A DNA stretch of 64,000 bases, taken from NCBI GenBank assembly GCA_018806985.1, contig JADANN010000010.1, positions 25,731 to 89,730 of the forward strand, in the 5' to 3' direction. Shown piece by piece: positions 1-11,760 of this stretch. Both the position numbers and the translations under genes were made by a program. The first letter of the stretch is position 1. The number at the start of each line of letters is the position of its first letter. Source of the DNA: Angiostrongylus vasorum (lineage: Eukaryota > Nematoda > Chromadorea > Rhabditida > Metastrongylidae). A model generated the notes under the pieces. It saw only the letters and a program-made list of their open reading frames with translations, searched no databases and was not told the origin of the DNA.

Positions 1-780
1 TCAGCTATCACACGAAACCAAGTGGAAACTGTCCTTCACTGGGAACTTGGAGTTCACCGTTGGTCCACCTCTACTGTGTTCTTTGGAAATCGGGGGAAGG
101 ACGCAAATATTAACAGAAACTATTGAGAGTTACAAAACACGGTATTGGAGAGGTATTACTAGAGGTAGCCAGCAAAGCACAGATGGAAGAACGAATCCGA
201 AGTTCGGACCTACGTCGATGACCGAGGAAATAAGGGGTGCTGCTGATATCGAATATCACCTGGGTTGGAAACATGGTGTGTGTTAACGGTAACTGCCCGA
301 CAACAGCCATAAAAGAGTGGTATTCACAGGATTTCGCAAGAAAAAGAGGTGAACCACTAACTAACTATAAAGGTCAGGGTTCTTCGTTAGCATCCTAAGC
401 CACTGAAATTACGACGGCGAATGACGGAGACTCTTTTAGCCCTTACGAGAATCAGTCAACGATCAGCAGAAAAGCAAGCAGTACAAGTATTATAAGTAAC
501 GTCCCGTTATAATTCAAGATTTCCTCATCTTGTTCGCTGGTGAACGGCCGCATCGTTTGATGCTGCGAGTCACAGAACTAAGTCAAAGACGTACACATTC
601 CACTCCTTGCCTGAACGGGGGGTGCTGAACTGCGATGTTGAGCTGGGGGGCTTCCCCATCTTTCACCTGAGCGTAAAGAGAAGATAGATATCGTCAATTA
701 TTACTTACTGAGCTGCGCAAATTATAAAACGAATTAAGTGCGACATATCAAGAAAAGAAGCGCTGTCACTTAGACAAAGG
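1..780. other. No gene supported; flank upstream of the PLE
   Basis: Short open frames on both strands (for example 47-286 plus) have no recognisable motif, no convincing splice sites and no similarity to the other repeats in the window. The stretch may be degraded retroelement sequence, but I cannot assign it. Confidence 0.4.
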
Positions 781-2136
781 ATCATCTTAGCTAGACAGTC
801 AATACACTTTCTCCGCCCTGTGTCTAAAACACCGAGTCGTGCCGAACTTCATCAAACGAAGACGACTACACGATGTATGCGGACTACCAGAGGACAGTCA
901 CCGCGTACTGGACATCGAATTGCTAATACTACGCACCTGTCTACGAAGCCGGCAAAAACGAGATGTTCGCCAAGTGGAAGAAGTGCGCGACGAAGGAAAA
1001 ATTTTGTGCTCAGTATTTGGAGGACCGCCTCTGGAGGAGAATAGTGGGTGGGTCAGTGTTGATATGCAACTCTATTAGGTCTAATGCTAAAGTAACTTTG
1101 CGGAGAAAATTCGAAGACCTTTTGAGTAAATAGCATAACACGGCCTCAAGAGCGCACAGAAATACCGCTAACGAACATCAAACAGGTCACAGTAGGAAAA
1201 ATAATGTGCAAGAAAATCCAAGGCTAACCGTGTTAGGAGGCATGACTCTCGATGACGGTGCGCGCTCGTTATTAGAATTGGGACCGAGTTTCTCAACATC
1301 TGAACCCATTTCTAAGATAACCTTGCGTAAGGTCGCATGCAATTTACAAGAACTTCAAGATAGACTCCGCAAAAAAGCTAGAGATGAAGCGCAAAATAGG
1401 CGCGAACAAAAAGTGGGGGCCTTACCAATAGCACCATTTCCTCAGTCGTTCTTTAGACAACAAGAGCCCAATAATGAAGTTGATGTTAAATTTCGGATGT
1501 TTACGAATGAAACTTTCAAAGTCCCTTAATCATTATCGCGCGAAAAGATACAGCTCAAACCTCACTGCAGCGCAAAAACGTGGTATGCGAGAGGGTACGA
1601 GAGCTGATAAGGTTGAAAAACATAAGACTATCCGTTAGTGATAAGGGTGGAGAGTTTGTCGCAATTCCCCCATCTGTTAGATGTTGAAATAACGAAAAAA
1701 GCATCTTGAAGATGCTTCGCTTTATCGCCCATCATCTGAGAAGGAGTTTCAAAAGTAAATACCGAAAATTGAACCACGAATGGGCCAAAATGGCAAAGGC
1801 TGCTGATTTAAAACCATCAGTTATCTCTCAACTAAAAGTTGAGTTACCAACATGTCCCGTCTTGTACTTGCTTATAAAAACTCATAAGTTAGTATCCAGC
1901 GATGATATTGTGTCTGCCGATCCATCGTTGTTTAAGGTTAGACCAATCATTAGCTGTGTAGACGGGCCAACGGATAGGATAACATGGTTTTTTAACCTTA
2001 ATATTTAACCAGTTGTTGAAACACATTCTAGCCCACCTTACGAATACCCAGATGTTTCTGGATCGTCTACGTACTGCGCAGCCCAGCAGAGCGTGCGTGA
2101 TAGAGTCCTTCGACGTTACCGTCCCTTTGTACAAAC

Positions 2137-3327
2137 GTGTCGAATGTCTCCGCAATGCAAGCCATATTCGAACTCCTGATGCGACACGAAGGAGAAATAA
2201 ACATGTCTGGCTTCAAGATAGAGCAGTTGATGGCACTCTTAAAAGAATGCTTGAGCTGCTCAATCTTCAGATGGTCCGGAAAGTACTACGCTCAAATAAG
2301 AGGGTTGGCAATGAGACAACGACTGGCACCAAGCCTGGCCATTGCGTTTATGTCTAAGATGGAAGCACCGGTGATCGATCTCGGGCCGCTACTCTACTGT
2401 AGATATATAGATGACTGTTTTGTCCTTTGCTCATCACAAGAGGAAATGGACAAATGTTTCGAGTTGTTGAATGAACAGATCAAGTTCACCCGAGAGAAAC
2501 CGAAAGAAAACTGGCTTCGATTCCTGAACGATACATTACGAAGTGGTACCGAAAGCCAAGTAATAAAAAACATCTTGGTTCATTACCTCTCTTCTCACCA
2601 CTCTCACACGAAAAGCGCGCTGGTAAGAAACATGTTTCGAACAGCAACCAACGTGTGCACGGGAAGAGAGCAGAGAGAGGAGTCCCGGAACTTGGCGCGG
2701 CAAATAGCCATTTCTAATGGCTACGAAACTGTGGCTCGGGACAGGTGTAGAGGAAATCCTAGGCCTCCAAACGACAACTCTAGCGATAAAATGGTCCCGT
2801 TTATCCTACCCTTCATCTCAAATAATGTAAGTGCAGCTATAAAACGCTGCTTAAGAAGGGCGGGTCTAGAGAATTCGGTAAACGTAGTTGAAATGCCACC
2901 GAGTAATCTTAGGCGCCAACTAGTTCGTAGCCGCCTATATGACCGTCTGTGTGAAACGCAAAATTGCATAGTTTGCCCTAATGGTAGAGACGGTGATTGC
3001 ATGAGCTCGGGTACAGTTTATCTGATCTCCTATAAGAAAAGCGGAGACGAATACATTGGCGAAACGGGCAGACCCCTCTGTGTCCGCATAAAAGAACACC
3101 TAGTCGGCAAACGTAAACCAAATACCCCACTAGGCACGCATGGGACCCAGAGACATAGCGGGGAGGACTTTGAAGTACGTGTCACCATCCTCGCGCAGGA
3201 ATCGAGAACACAAGCGCGCAAAACTCTCGAGGCGTTCTGGATCAATTCCAGAAATCCGAAAAATGAACCGCAGGGAAGAATGCCTCATTATCACGCGTTT
3301 GGGCAGTATATAAGGCTGTTATTTTGA
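2137..3327 (+). CDS. PLE reverse transcriptase (C-terminal part) plus GIY-YIG endonuclease
   Basis: This is the longest intact open frame in the window, 396 residues. It codes for the RT palm with the catalytic YIDD motif at residues 90-93 (two metal-binding aspartates), followed by thumb and linker. The C-terminal GIY-YIG nuclease has VYLISY at about residues 294-299, YIG at 306-308, and a downstream ETGRPLCVRIKEH helix with the arginine typical of the family. A late LEAFWINSRNP segment supplies the catalytic glutamate and asparagine region. The ATG at 2137 is probably not the natural start, because the RT fingers are encoded upstream in two other frames. The segment is well preserved compared with the N-terminal half, which suggests insertion later than the other PLE relics. 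The PLE assignment is secure; activity is unlikely. Confidence 0.9.
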   Translation: MSNVSAMQAIFELLMRHEGEINMSGFKIEQLMALLKECLSCSIFRWSGKYYAQIRGLAMRQRLAPSLAIAFMSKMEAPVIDLGPLLYCRYIDDCFVLCSSQEEMDKCFELLNEQIKFTREKPKENWLRFLNDTLRSGTESQVIKNILVHYLSSHHSHTKSALVRNMFRTATNVCTGREQREESRNLARQIAISNGYETVARDRCRGNPRPPNDNSSDKMVPFILPFISNNVSAAIKRCLRRAGLENSVNVVEMPPSNLRRQLVRSRLYDRLCETQNCIVCPNGRDGDCMSSGTVYLISYKKSGDEYIGETGRPLCVRIKEHLVGKRKPNTPLGTHGTQRHSGEDFEVRVTILAQESRTQARKTLEAFWINSRNPKNEPQGRMPHYHAFGQYIRLLF

Positions 3328-3520
3328 TGGGAGGGGCATATTACGCTTCCATGTGAACTCTGTGCGGTTGGTCTCCACGGGACATACTCAGTGGAAGCCT
3401 CATAGAAAGCGGTGAGTGTGCAGAGCTGTGTTCAATGTGATTGAAATCTTGGTTCAGCGTTTTCTCTGTTTGCTTATGGAGGTGTTTGGCTGAATAGATT
3501 GCTGTCATCTTGACCTTTCC

Positions 3521-3559
3521 AGGCTCTGAGGAAGGCGAAATCCGCCGAAACGTCAGCTT
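3521..3559 (+). ncRNA. Hammerhead-ribozyme-like motif in the PLE 3' tail
   Basis: The element tail contains CTGAGGA, then a GGCG/CGCC stem closed by a short loop, then GAAA and CGTC. This is the order of a type I hammerhead core (CUGANGA, stem II, GAAA, NUH cleavage site). The flanking AGGCT (3521-3525) can pair with AGCTT (3555-3559) as stem I, counting one G-U pair. Stem III is almost absent, as reported for minimal hammerheads of Penelope-like elements. Related but decayed versions occur at the same place in the relics at 30,635-30,674 and 43,389-43,425. Folding is by eye only. Confidence 0.55.
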
Positions 3560-3724
3560 GTTCGTGAATAAAGAATAAAAATAACACCTCGTGTTTGCTC
3601 AACAAGAATACGAAGAATATCAAGAAGAGTCAGCGAAAACGAACGCACGGAAGGAAAATCATTTACAGGAAGTCGAGATAACAATGGGAACTATCCGCAT
3701 GGATGTTTATACCCACAGTACTTA

Positions 3725-3920
3725 TCTTCCATGGACATTCCCTTTCTCAGAAGAAAGGAAATTCCAGTTATACATAGGAGTTCCCAATCGATCACATCCG
3801 CAAAAAAACGATGCTGCTTCATTCTTCACACATCCAAAGTTCCACAGTTCTGCATTGGATCTGATCGTCGTCTTCCACAAGCAAGCACTCAGTTTAGCCG
3901 CATGATGGAAAGAACCCTTC
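3725..3920 (+). mobile_element. RTE-type LINE endonuclease relic
   Basis: The conceptual translation, with frame changes, contains FCIGSDRRLPQASTQFSR. This matches the conserved GSDHRLL-R--F-FSR segment of the apurinic-type endonuclease of the RTE copies at 49.0 and 51.7 kb. An HG-S--QKK-like segment precedes it at 3729-3760. Only about 200 bases are recognisable. Confidence 0.45.
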
Positions 3921-5469
3921 CCATCATCCATTAGTAAAGCCGACAATAACCAACCATCGTGGCATGGCACAGCAATGGAGTTTGTGCATAATGGAAAGAT
4001 ACTCGCACGTGTCTGGTGGATAGGGCATGGCGAGAAACCTTTGCCAAAATTCGAGAGGTTCCACTCCACATAGTACGGTTGTAAATATGGCCGACTTGAT
4101 TATTTCAAGAAAAGGGAAGGAAACCCTCATGAATTAATCATGTTTGGTTGCCCACTCATTGCAACAGATTGTCATCATGTTGTCAATGGAATAAAATGAA
4201 TTCTGTTCCTATTCCTAAATTTTCTTGAAGAATGGGTTCCAGGCAAATCAGCACAAATCACCAACTATCGTTTATGATATATCATTAAGCTGGAAGATTC
4301 GCGACTCCTGGAGAACGCTCCAGAGAAGATTAACGAGGAATCTCAGATCAAGCTTCTTGTGACATTCTTCGAGTACTTGGCATCTCGTGCTTTTCGCAAA
4401 GTGCGACACATCTCCTTCAGTGATTTAGGTTACGCATAAGTGTTCTTACACGGTGAAAGGCTGCCATTGCATGAGGTAACTAGCAATCCTAAAAGCTCTT
4501 TCTATTCTGTTAATGCATATATTCCTATCATTTCTGAGCTGACTTACCTATGTGAATTTAACTAATCGCTAGATTTGGTAATTAATGAGAAACAATATCA
4601 ACGGGTTCTGGTTTTACTCTGTTTTCACGTGTAACTACGTTGTTTACTTTGTCTATGTACGTTAGATTTCTTTGATTTCACCTTACTATTTGTTCAGAGA
4701 CCGTTATTAGGTTTCTACTTGACAAACTAATAATGACCAGTAGAAAGTGACTTCGAATTACATATGGTCGGAAATGATTGCTGCTCGTTACCACAGGTCT
4801 CTGCGGTTTGGAATGAGCGCGCTATTATCCTTTCCGTGGGCTAACGTGTTCACCACCACACCATTCGGGTCCTTCGTTTCACCTATGTCTCAGTTAGTTT
4901 TCTATCAATCAGTACCATCAGCAATCACCCATTAACACGAATGATCTGGGAAGCACAAATCGGCATTGAACCCAGTTAAGGTGAGGGACTGTATTTGAAA
5001 TCACAACAGACGAAACGAAGAACCCGCATGGTGTAACACTTTAGAAAATTCGGATTTCGTTAAAAATTTCCAAAAACTTTGGTTTTCAATAGAGTTAAAA
5101 ATCCCAACATGACTTTAGGAAAAAATGTTTGGACCCTAAGAGCGATTTAATAACAAGGTTTCCTTCATCATGAGTTTGCCAAGCTTTCCGATTGTCAGCT
5201 ACATAATTTTCCGATGATTTACTATCGGTTATCGAAAAAGTCAGTGTCGATCACTATTTGGTAGTGAGAAAGAGATGTTTCCTTGTTCCAGGTAAGTTGT
5301 TATATTTATTAATATTAGAAATATTCAGTTACATGGGAAATAGATCTCTTCTAAAAACTTCGATGTGCGGAATGTTTTTAAGTATTATTTCTTTTTTTAC
5401 AACGCTTTTTTCATTACATGAATTTTATTGCGGTGGTAGGTTTCCGAAAATCATCTTCATCGTCTTTAG
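3921..5469. other. Gene-poor stretch with a SINE-D fragment
   Basis: AT-rich sequence with no supported coding exon. A fragment of the SINE-D head (GAAACGAAG-AACCCGCATGG, about 5014-5037) is the only recognisable repeat. A possible exon ends at the gtaagt donor at 5292, but its frame does not join the next candidate exon. Confidence 0.4.
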
Positions 5470-5628
5470 GCTGCTGTGAGGACATACTATAACATGGTGT
5501 TTAACATGCAGCTTGAGGAGCTGAACGAAAATCAGCCGTCTAATCCGCTACAAAGTGTGACCATCCGCGAGTACGAGCCCTTTGTTATAGAACTGCCTGG
5601 CACCGTTTGTTCCCTCACATCAGACTTT
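5470..5628 (+). CDS. Candidate internal exon of an unidentified plus-strand gene
   Basis: A good acceptor (ATCGTCTTTAG) opens a 53-codon frame in phase 0, without stops, to a GTTTTA donor. The peptide includes YYNMVFNMQLEELNENQP and EYEPFVIELPG, which looks like ordinary soluble protein rather than translated intron. I recognise no family. A perfect donor (CCAG then gtaagt) lies upstream at 5291-5292, but every frame leading to it is out of phase with this exon, so the gene model is incomplete. It could instead be a chance open stretch; transcript data would settle it. Confidence 0.35.
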
Positions 5629-6239
5629 GTTTTAATTCTAGTGTTCTTATCTAGATGTCCACTTAAATCGCATTCTTCGTAGGATTGTTATTAAGGTTGA
5701 AGGGCGTAAGTAGTGCAGTAGTTCGAGCTTCTTTACGTTAAACAAGTAAGGTTTGTTTCAATCCCCCGGCCTTTAACAAGGCAAGCCACTCAATCTTCCG
5801 GAATCTTTACGTAGCTATCGTGTTTTCGATGCGTACATTGGGGGCGCGAAAAATCGTTTGTTCAAAAAGCTTAGCACGTAGTCAAATGATCTCAAATTTC
5901 TTCGCTTCATCGCCAATGCTCTTGAAGGCTGCACCAGTCGTTTGTAAGACCCTATTTCACTTTCGTAGCATTCATTCGTTGCGTTGCCTTTCCGCCCCTG
6001 GTACACGTGTCTGGGATATTTTGAGATATTTACAGAGAGAACACATTTGTATATGACGTTATAGATTGCGAATAAAAACTTATCTAGTGTTTACTACTTC
6101 TTTAGGAAACAAAACACTAACAAATATTTAAAAAATATTTAAAATAGGTACTCGACTCCTTGTATTTAAATTATGAATGAGATAGGTAATTGAGCAAATG
6201 ATATGTCACTGATATTCAGCGTACTATTTACTTTCATGG

Positions 6240-7260
6240 ATACTTAAGCTGCCCGTCTTCACCAGCTTTGCAGACATCACCACATTTTCCATTCGTTTCT
6301 TTGCCTCACGTTCGTCGTCCACGGTGGTGGTTTGATTCAAGCGTGCAGGCTGGCAGTCATACCGTGATCTCTAAAACATCTGCTGTTGGGGATACAGTTT
6401 ATCGGTTTTAGTTTTAAACACGTCAGCTCAACTTCTAAGGCGGATGTCCAAGGAGACGCTTGCATCTTCTTGGTGTCCACTGTACAGTTCTTTTTCGTCC
6501 ATCTGTCGCTTCTTCTTCTTGTTGTATGATCTGCTCATCTTCGTTTCGATGTTTACATGTGTTCTACTGAGTCTCATAGATAAGACGTAGGCAGGTTTAG
6601 GAAATGAGAGCTTTGTATTCTCGCTAGACTGTGAATAGTGGTTAAATTGCAGAAAACATCGTCCTAGTGTTCTATTGGTGGTGTGCAGACTATCTTGATT
6701 TGGTTGAGGTATCAGCCCACATCTTTGCTGCATAACAGGGCTCAATGAGGGCTGTTTAATCAAAAAGGTGATCGCGAAGTTCTGAGTCCGTTAGTTGGTT
6801 GGTAGCTTATTTGAGTGGCCTAAATGCTGCCCATGTTGCCGTTTTTTCTATCTAATTTCTCCTTTACTTCATTCGCCATGTTCACGGAACGTCTATAATA
6901 CATATACGATGTGGTCTTTTTTAGTCAGGAAATCACCCAGTTCGATTTATTCGCGTTCGCACCGTGGGAAGTTCATGAATTGGGTCTTCGCTGGTACTTA
7001 TTGAAAAGACAAAGATTTGATAGCATTTCCCTACCAATACATATGCCTTTTTCTTCCCATTCGAGTGATTTTATTATCCCCACCAATGCGGCAGCAAACA
7101 ACTGTGGCTACATACTATCGCCTTGTTCAACCGCTTTACTTCTGGGTGTGGTAGTAGGTTGATGGCAAAGCTTTATTTTAGTGGAGCAATAGCGATAACA
7201 GTCACCTAATATTCCTATATAAAACGGGTTTACTGGTTAGTTGACAAGCGCTAATTGAAC
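6240..7260 (-). mobile_element. RTE-type LINE relic (RT palm to C-terminus)
   Basis: Read on the minus strand with many frame changes, the order matches the 3' half of an RTE polyprotein. RT-domain pieces lie at 7000-7250. A TLGRCFLQFN segment (about 6660) matches the LERCL-KFN segment of this family, then an R-TDDRWTK-like segment with GHQEDA and the C-terminal region. The copy at 17.8-18.6 kb shares stretches such as the one around 6480-6515. It is heavily decayed with no intact frame over 111 residues. Confidence 0.6.
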
Positions 7261-8750
7261 TGCATTCGTTTATGTCACTCTCGGAGGCTTTTTTATGGTC
7301 AATAAAAGTTAGGATAGGGGCAGATGGTGCTATCATACTTCCAGGGTTTTAATATGATCTGGGCAGGGAAATTTCAGAAATCGTTATTGGTGCCTTTTCC
7401 AAAGTCTTTGGCATGCACAATAGGATAGTCTTCGTGAACAGCTTATAGAGTACACTCGAACGATAGTTACGAAGATCCCTTTTTTTATTCCTTGTTTTCT
7501 AGGATGACCATACATGAAGTGTTGCGCTGTTCTGGATTTTTTTCTTTTTTGACAGTAGATGTCATTTAGGTTGTCAGAAGTGTTTTTTAATTTGTCGCGT
7601 CCAACTCAAAGGAAGTAGGCGGTGATATTATTGGTTCCTAGAGTTGTGCCTTTGTTCATGTTCTCTGTCGAAACTCGTATTTCAGAGGAGAGAAACTCGT
7701 GCTGCGGTTTTTCTCAGTGGGATTTGGGGGAGTCTCAAACCAGAATTGTTGAACGGAGAAGATTGGTATAAAACTCTCCTTATCTATTCCGTATCATGAC
7801 CCGTCGTTTTCATTCATCACTGCTACATCAGAACATTATACTCGCACAAATCCCAACGACATCTCTTCAGATTCGTTCTTTTTTTTATTCTGCTTCTCTA
7901 ACAGTTTCTTCCGCCAGTATTGATATAGATCTTATCAAAAGCTCCTTTGCAAATAGCGTTTATTACTAGAGTGTTGTGTTCCAGTGGGATCAAGCTTTAA
8001 ATTATATGTGTTCTCGAGAAATGGAGATCCGATCTGATGTTTTTGCTTGAGGAGCTAAGGTGAATTCAGCGTAACTTTGAAGTCCTTCGACAAGAAATTT
8101 GTAAGCTTCTGCCGAGTCTTCCTTAATTTAGCAGTCATGTTTGGGTAGGATTTCGTTAATAACATTCCCGTTATACACAACTTAAAGCCTTCCTGTTCGT
8201 TGGTGGTATGGATTGTTTGATGGTATTACAATTTGGTTAGCTAATTGAGAACTGTTATTACGTTAAGCAGCTGTTAAGTCGGTGCTAAAAGAATAGTCTC
8301 TTAAATTCCACACATTAAATGCTATAATTCATCTAAAACACAACTTTGCTGATCGGCGTCGAAACTTTTGCAGTTCCACAATTTTTGCAAGCCATACACA
8401 AGTATGCCTTCTTTCGGGAATTTGCACCGACTTCTTGAGCTCTAGTGCTCACGAATTCTTCGCAGAAGTGCTCAGTGGTCCCTAGAGACTATTAGAAGTG
8501 GAGTGTTTGGTAATTTCTGAGGAGTGTTATCCGAATTAGTTCTTGTTTACATGCAAGAAGAATGAAATGCTGCATAGGACAGAGTTTTGTACATTAGTTG
8601 TAGCGTTCGTTTTGCGTGTGGTTGCGAGTTGTTGTGCAAAAAGGGTTGCAACTTTTCTGTCCACTAGTTCTAGTGGCCTACACTGCATTTTTTAAACGAT
8701 CTCTTTTCCTATTTATTTATATGACCTTATAAACCGATCTTCTTTAGTTG
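7261..8750. other. No gene or repeat recognised
   Basis: AT-rich, T-rich on the plus strand, with no long frame and no similarity to the repeat families seen elsewhere in the window. It is probably degraded intron or intergenic DNA. Confidence 0.4.
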
Positions 8751-8754
8751 ATGC

Positions 8755-9330
8755 GAGGTTGGTATAGGTTTTCGTTGTCGTTGTCGTTGTTGTTGGTGTT
8801 GTTGGTCGACGGCTGACGCCTCGGCGACCCCGCCCTCCTCAGAGCCGTGATGTTACGAGTGGTACTCTGGACTGGATCGATCTTTTTTTCTTTGTTAGAG
8901 TGCTCTGTTATAATCGTTTTTTAGGATACAATAAGTCGTAGGAGGTGGTTCAGTCTGCCACGAACAAAGAAGTTCTATCAACCACCTTTAGGTAGAAACT
9001 CGGCCTTATGATGTGTAACGAAGCATGATCTGTTTCCGATCTTTTGGACAAATTTCGTCGTTCGTAGTGTAGAACCTACTTCTCATCGAATATCACAATT
9101 CTATCAAGAAATTTGGTTGCTAAAAGGAAGCCCGAGGAGACTATAATACCTTTGCTGTTTCTTCCTTCGATGCATCTGACAACATTACTGTGCATTTGCA
9201 CCTTCCCAGTGTCTTTGAAATGAAGAGCATTGTTGATTTGAATAGTTTTTAGAGGGTTAGCTTCTATTCTGTTCTTCTGTTCTTCGGTTGGTCGTTATTA
9301 CCTGTTGATGGCGGGCACACAACCTTCGTC
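8755..9330 (-). mobile_element. Second PLE-like family, 3' end with decayed hammerhead-like motif
   Basis: Minus-strand sequence from 8900 down to 8750 matches 31,080-30,935 closely: GGCTCTGAGGA, a short stem, a GTC-AGCCG or GTCAGTC segment, then a run of GAC/AAC triplets, then AAAACCT-T-CC-ACCTCG, then a tail ending in ATAAATA. The layout (CTGAGGA...GAAACGTC near the 3' end) is the one in the PLE at 3521-3559. In this copy GAAA is changed to GAGG. Coding upstream (8,900-9,330 minus) is only suggestive, for example MHSNVVRCIEGRN. Confidence 0.45.
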
Positions 9331-9853
9331 CTTAAGACTGCTGTCACCGGTGTAAAAGTTTTCAGAACACCTGCACACTGTACTTCCGGAACCCCTTGTC
9401 ACGCACATATTTCGTCGACGTTTGGAATTTCTTCCACGAAAGTATCTTTACATTTGAAATCAGGAAGCCAGAGAAAGTAGACATTTTCTTGGAAAGATAC
9501 TACATGAGAATCAGTTACGCAGCAATGAAACTTTAAAATTTATGTAGGAATACGGCTGCGCATGAACTATTTTTTTGAAAATTGGATTTGTACAATATAT
9601 AACGATGAAGGCGGGGGTTTTCTTTGCACCTGGGTGGTACGTAGCCTTTGCTTCTTTTACCGTCAACGACTTGCATCCTTTCTTTTTCATTGGAATGTTT
9701 GAGATTTGTAATAACTTCCGTCCGAACGGTTTCTGCGTAGTGTCTACAAGTTTGCTTGTTTTTGAGCGGAGTGATCAGTGACGAACAGTTTTTATTATGG
9801 ATAAAAAAATGTTATAGCAATAAATCTCCATCTAACTAAATGCTCTTGTTTAG

Positions 9854-10087
9854 AAGACTTTGATCGCTCCCTTGTCGAGAGCAAATATTACAAAAGACGG
9901 AAGGAGAAGAACTGAGCTTGCGAAAGCTCGATGGACAGAAAGGTACGCGACGCGTGGCTCTTAGCTTCAGTTACCACATTTAGAATTGTCTTGCTTATAC
10001 TTTTATCTCTGTGTTTAGGTCGACTCACAGTTCTGGCTCGCGGTACTCTGCAAAGTTGGCAAAAGCTGCGAGATTTGGTTACCACTG
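9854..10087 (+). CDS. Two candidate exons of an unidentified plus-strand gene
   Basis: Exon 9854-9942 follows the acceptor CTTGTTTAG and ends at a GTACGC donor. Exon 10019-10087 follows TCTGTGTTTAG. They join in phase (AG|G) and read without stops until TGA at 10085-10087, giving a basic peptide with RANITKDGRRRTELAKARW and SRYSAKLAKAARFGYH. The 76-base intron size is typical of nematodes. No family is recognised. An alternative frame through exon 2 (VDSQFWLAVLCKVGKSCEIW) is also open, so the reading frame is uncertain. Confidence 0.3.
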
Positions 10088-10760
10088 AGTCGTCTGTTAA
10101 AACTTCCGTCCGTAGAAAAGAGATCTCGGCGCAGTTGAGCCGTCTAACATATCAGAAAATAATAAGATAGTAATAGATAGTGGCAGTGGTACATGTACCG
10201 TTTACGCTAGGTTTTGTTTCTCTTCATCTGTTCCAATAATAAATCTTCCCCCAAATTGTTTCGTTCGATATCCACGGTTTGTTGGAAGAATTTCCAGAAT
10301 GGTTTCAAGTAACGCGGAAGATAATAACTTTAGTAGTTCAAGTGACAAAGGTGTAAGGAATGGTTGTTAGTGGATTAGTCCACTCTTTGTTGTTACCATG
10401 TGAGATTTTTTGCATTACTAACACCGCAACCTCGCACACTGGTGTGTGAACTGTGGACTTGCGCAACTGAATATTTACTTGTACGGTATACCAATATAAA
10501 TACGAATGATAAACTCAGAAGGGAAAGAGAGTGTTTTGAAAGGAATGAGAGTTCACGCTAACAACTAATGGCGGCAAGGAACGGAGAATGGACTTCCCTA
10601 ATAAATCAATTCAGAGAAACATAGCGTACAGTGAGATATGAGAATTATTCTACCCATCATTTCGTGCATTAGTGAAGTTGGATGGGATAGAGCGATAGAC
10701 ATGGATTGTATAAATGAAAATAAAACTTGCTTGGAAGCACTCACAAAGGTAAAAAAAAAT

Positions 10761-11035
10761 AGATGAGGCTCTCGGCATTGGTTTATCCGTGAGGGACGCA
10801 TAGTGCATCCGAGTTCATTAAGTATCGTTGGACATGATTGAATGCATATCTGACCTATACAACAACTTGCAGTGTCCTACCGATGCATTGAGTCTGCGCC
10901 TTTGTCCTCTCAGATACGTTTGCTACCAATTTGTTGATCCCGAAGGGATGGAAGGGGTGGTGAGTCCGTAGCGTGGGGTCAATCCCATATGTGTTTCACG
11001 GCTCCTTTAGCTCCGCGTTACACGCGCTACCATAA
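10761..11035 (-). repeat. SINE-A copy
   Basis: On the minus strand it has a tRNA-like head with A-box-like (near 11,030) and B-box-like (near 10,980) sequence, the core containing ACCAATTTGTTGATCC on the plus strand, and a tail ending in short AT-rich repeats. It is one of about twelve copies. Confidence 0.75.
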
Positions 11036-11370
11036 AGGTGACTGGGGTAGGCACAGACTGCCGTAACATTGCCATATCAACCGACTTATGTTTAAATCAT
11101 CTACATCACCCACATGTTATCCATTTAATGACTCTGTAACCTAAGTAGGCAAACTGAACATAATTCACCACAAACAGGTACATATGCTACTCAGTGGACA
11201 CTGTTAGTTTAGCAAAACAAAGAGCAAGTGATCAATCTAGAGTCTAGAGTCAGGAATGCATAATTGAAAATGAAATTCTCCTCCGGTTTCAATGAAGCTT
11301 GTTTTTTTCTATTAAATATATGGAATAACGAATAGCAGAATATCCAACACAAAAAGAATCACTCCGAACA

Positions 11371-11760
11371 ACTTGGATGTTTGGATATTTGGATGGCCCG
11401 TCCTCACTGGTTGTGCGGGCCCCAGCAAAATCTACATTTTATCGGAGTTCTGCTGGTTTAGGCACTGTGGTTCCTTTGAGTCGCGAGGCCACTTGTTCCA
11501 ACAAATACCCTAGGTCGACACTACCACAGTTAGTCGCCGCCCTTCTGAATCAGAGGGAGATTTGCCACCATGCGACTAGTTTGTCACCAGGGTGATGACA
11601 TCCTAGTAATGGTTTGCTCTAAGCTAGGCTTCCTGATGGAAACGCCAGACTCCTTCTCAGCTTGGGAAACCCTGCCAGAAGATGAATCTTCCGCTGTACA
11701 TCACAGATCGGCAACCAGAAACACCTCCCTAACTACGATGAGACGGTAAACCGTTGAGAG
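11371..11760 (+). repeat. Repeat C copy
   Basis: An interspersed repeat of about 380 bases. It starts near a TACTTG/GATACTTGAA-type end, contains TTGTGCGGGCCCCAGCA, GGGAGATTTGCCACCATG and CTAGGCTTCCTGATGGAAAC, and ends in AGACGGTAAACCGTTGAGAG. Other copies are at 14.4 (minus), 28.6, 34.7 and 50.2 kb. See the finding on its relation to an RTE 5' region. Confidence 0.8.

Larger units (their letters stand above)
785..3590 (+). mobile_element. Penelope-like retroelement (PLE), nearly full length, frameshifted
   Basis: Penelope-like elements copy themselves with a reverse transcriptase fused to a GIY-YIG endonuclease. Coding similarity starts near 791 with an N-terminal segment containing HRVVPNFIKRRRLHDV. 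It continues with LLELGPSFS near 1270-1290 and VSDKGGEFVAIP near 1635, which matches the PLE pattern SDKGG-x-(V)V. RT motifs follow: KTHK and RPIISCVDGPTDRI at about 1880-1980, then YIDD at 2404-2415. The GIY-YIG domain ends at 3327. The reading frame changes near 1530-1700, near 2008-2013 and again near 2130, and stops lie between the N-terminal pieces, so this copy cannot make the whole protein. The 3' tail carries a hammerhead-like motif (3521-3559) and A-rich AATAAA-type sequence. Three other relics in the window (17.2, 30.3 and 42.3 kb) belong to the same or a close family. Confidence 0.9.

Noticed and set aside
8770..8806. Microsatellite array (GTT/GTC repeats)
   Set aside because: The triplet run is part of the tail of the PLE-like repeat and recurs at the equivalent place at 31.0 kb, so it is not an independent array.
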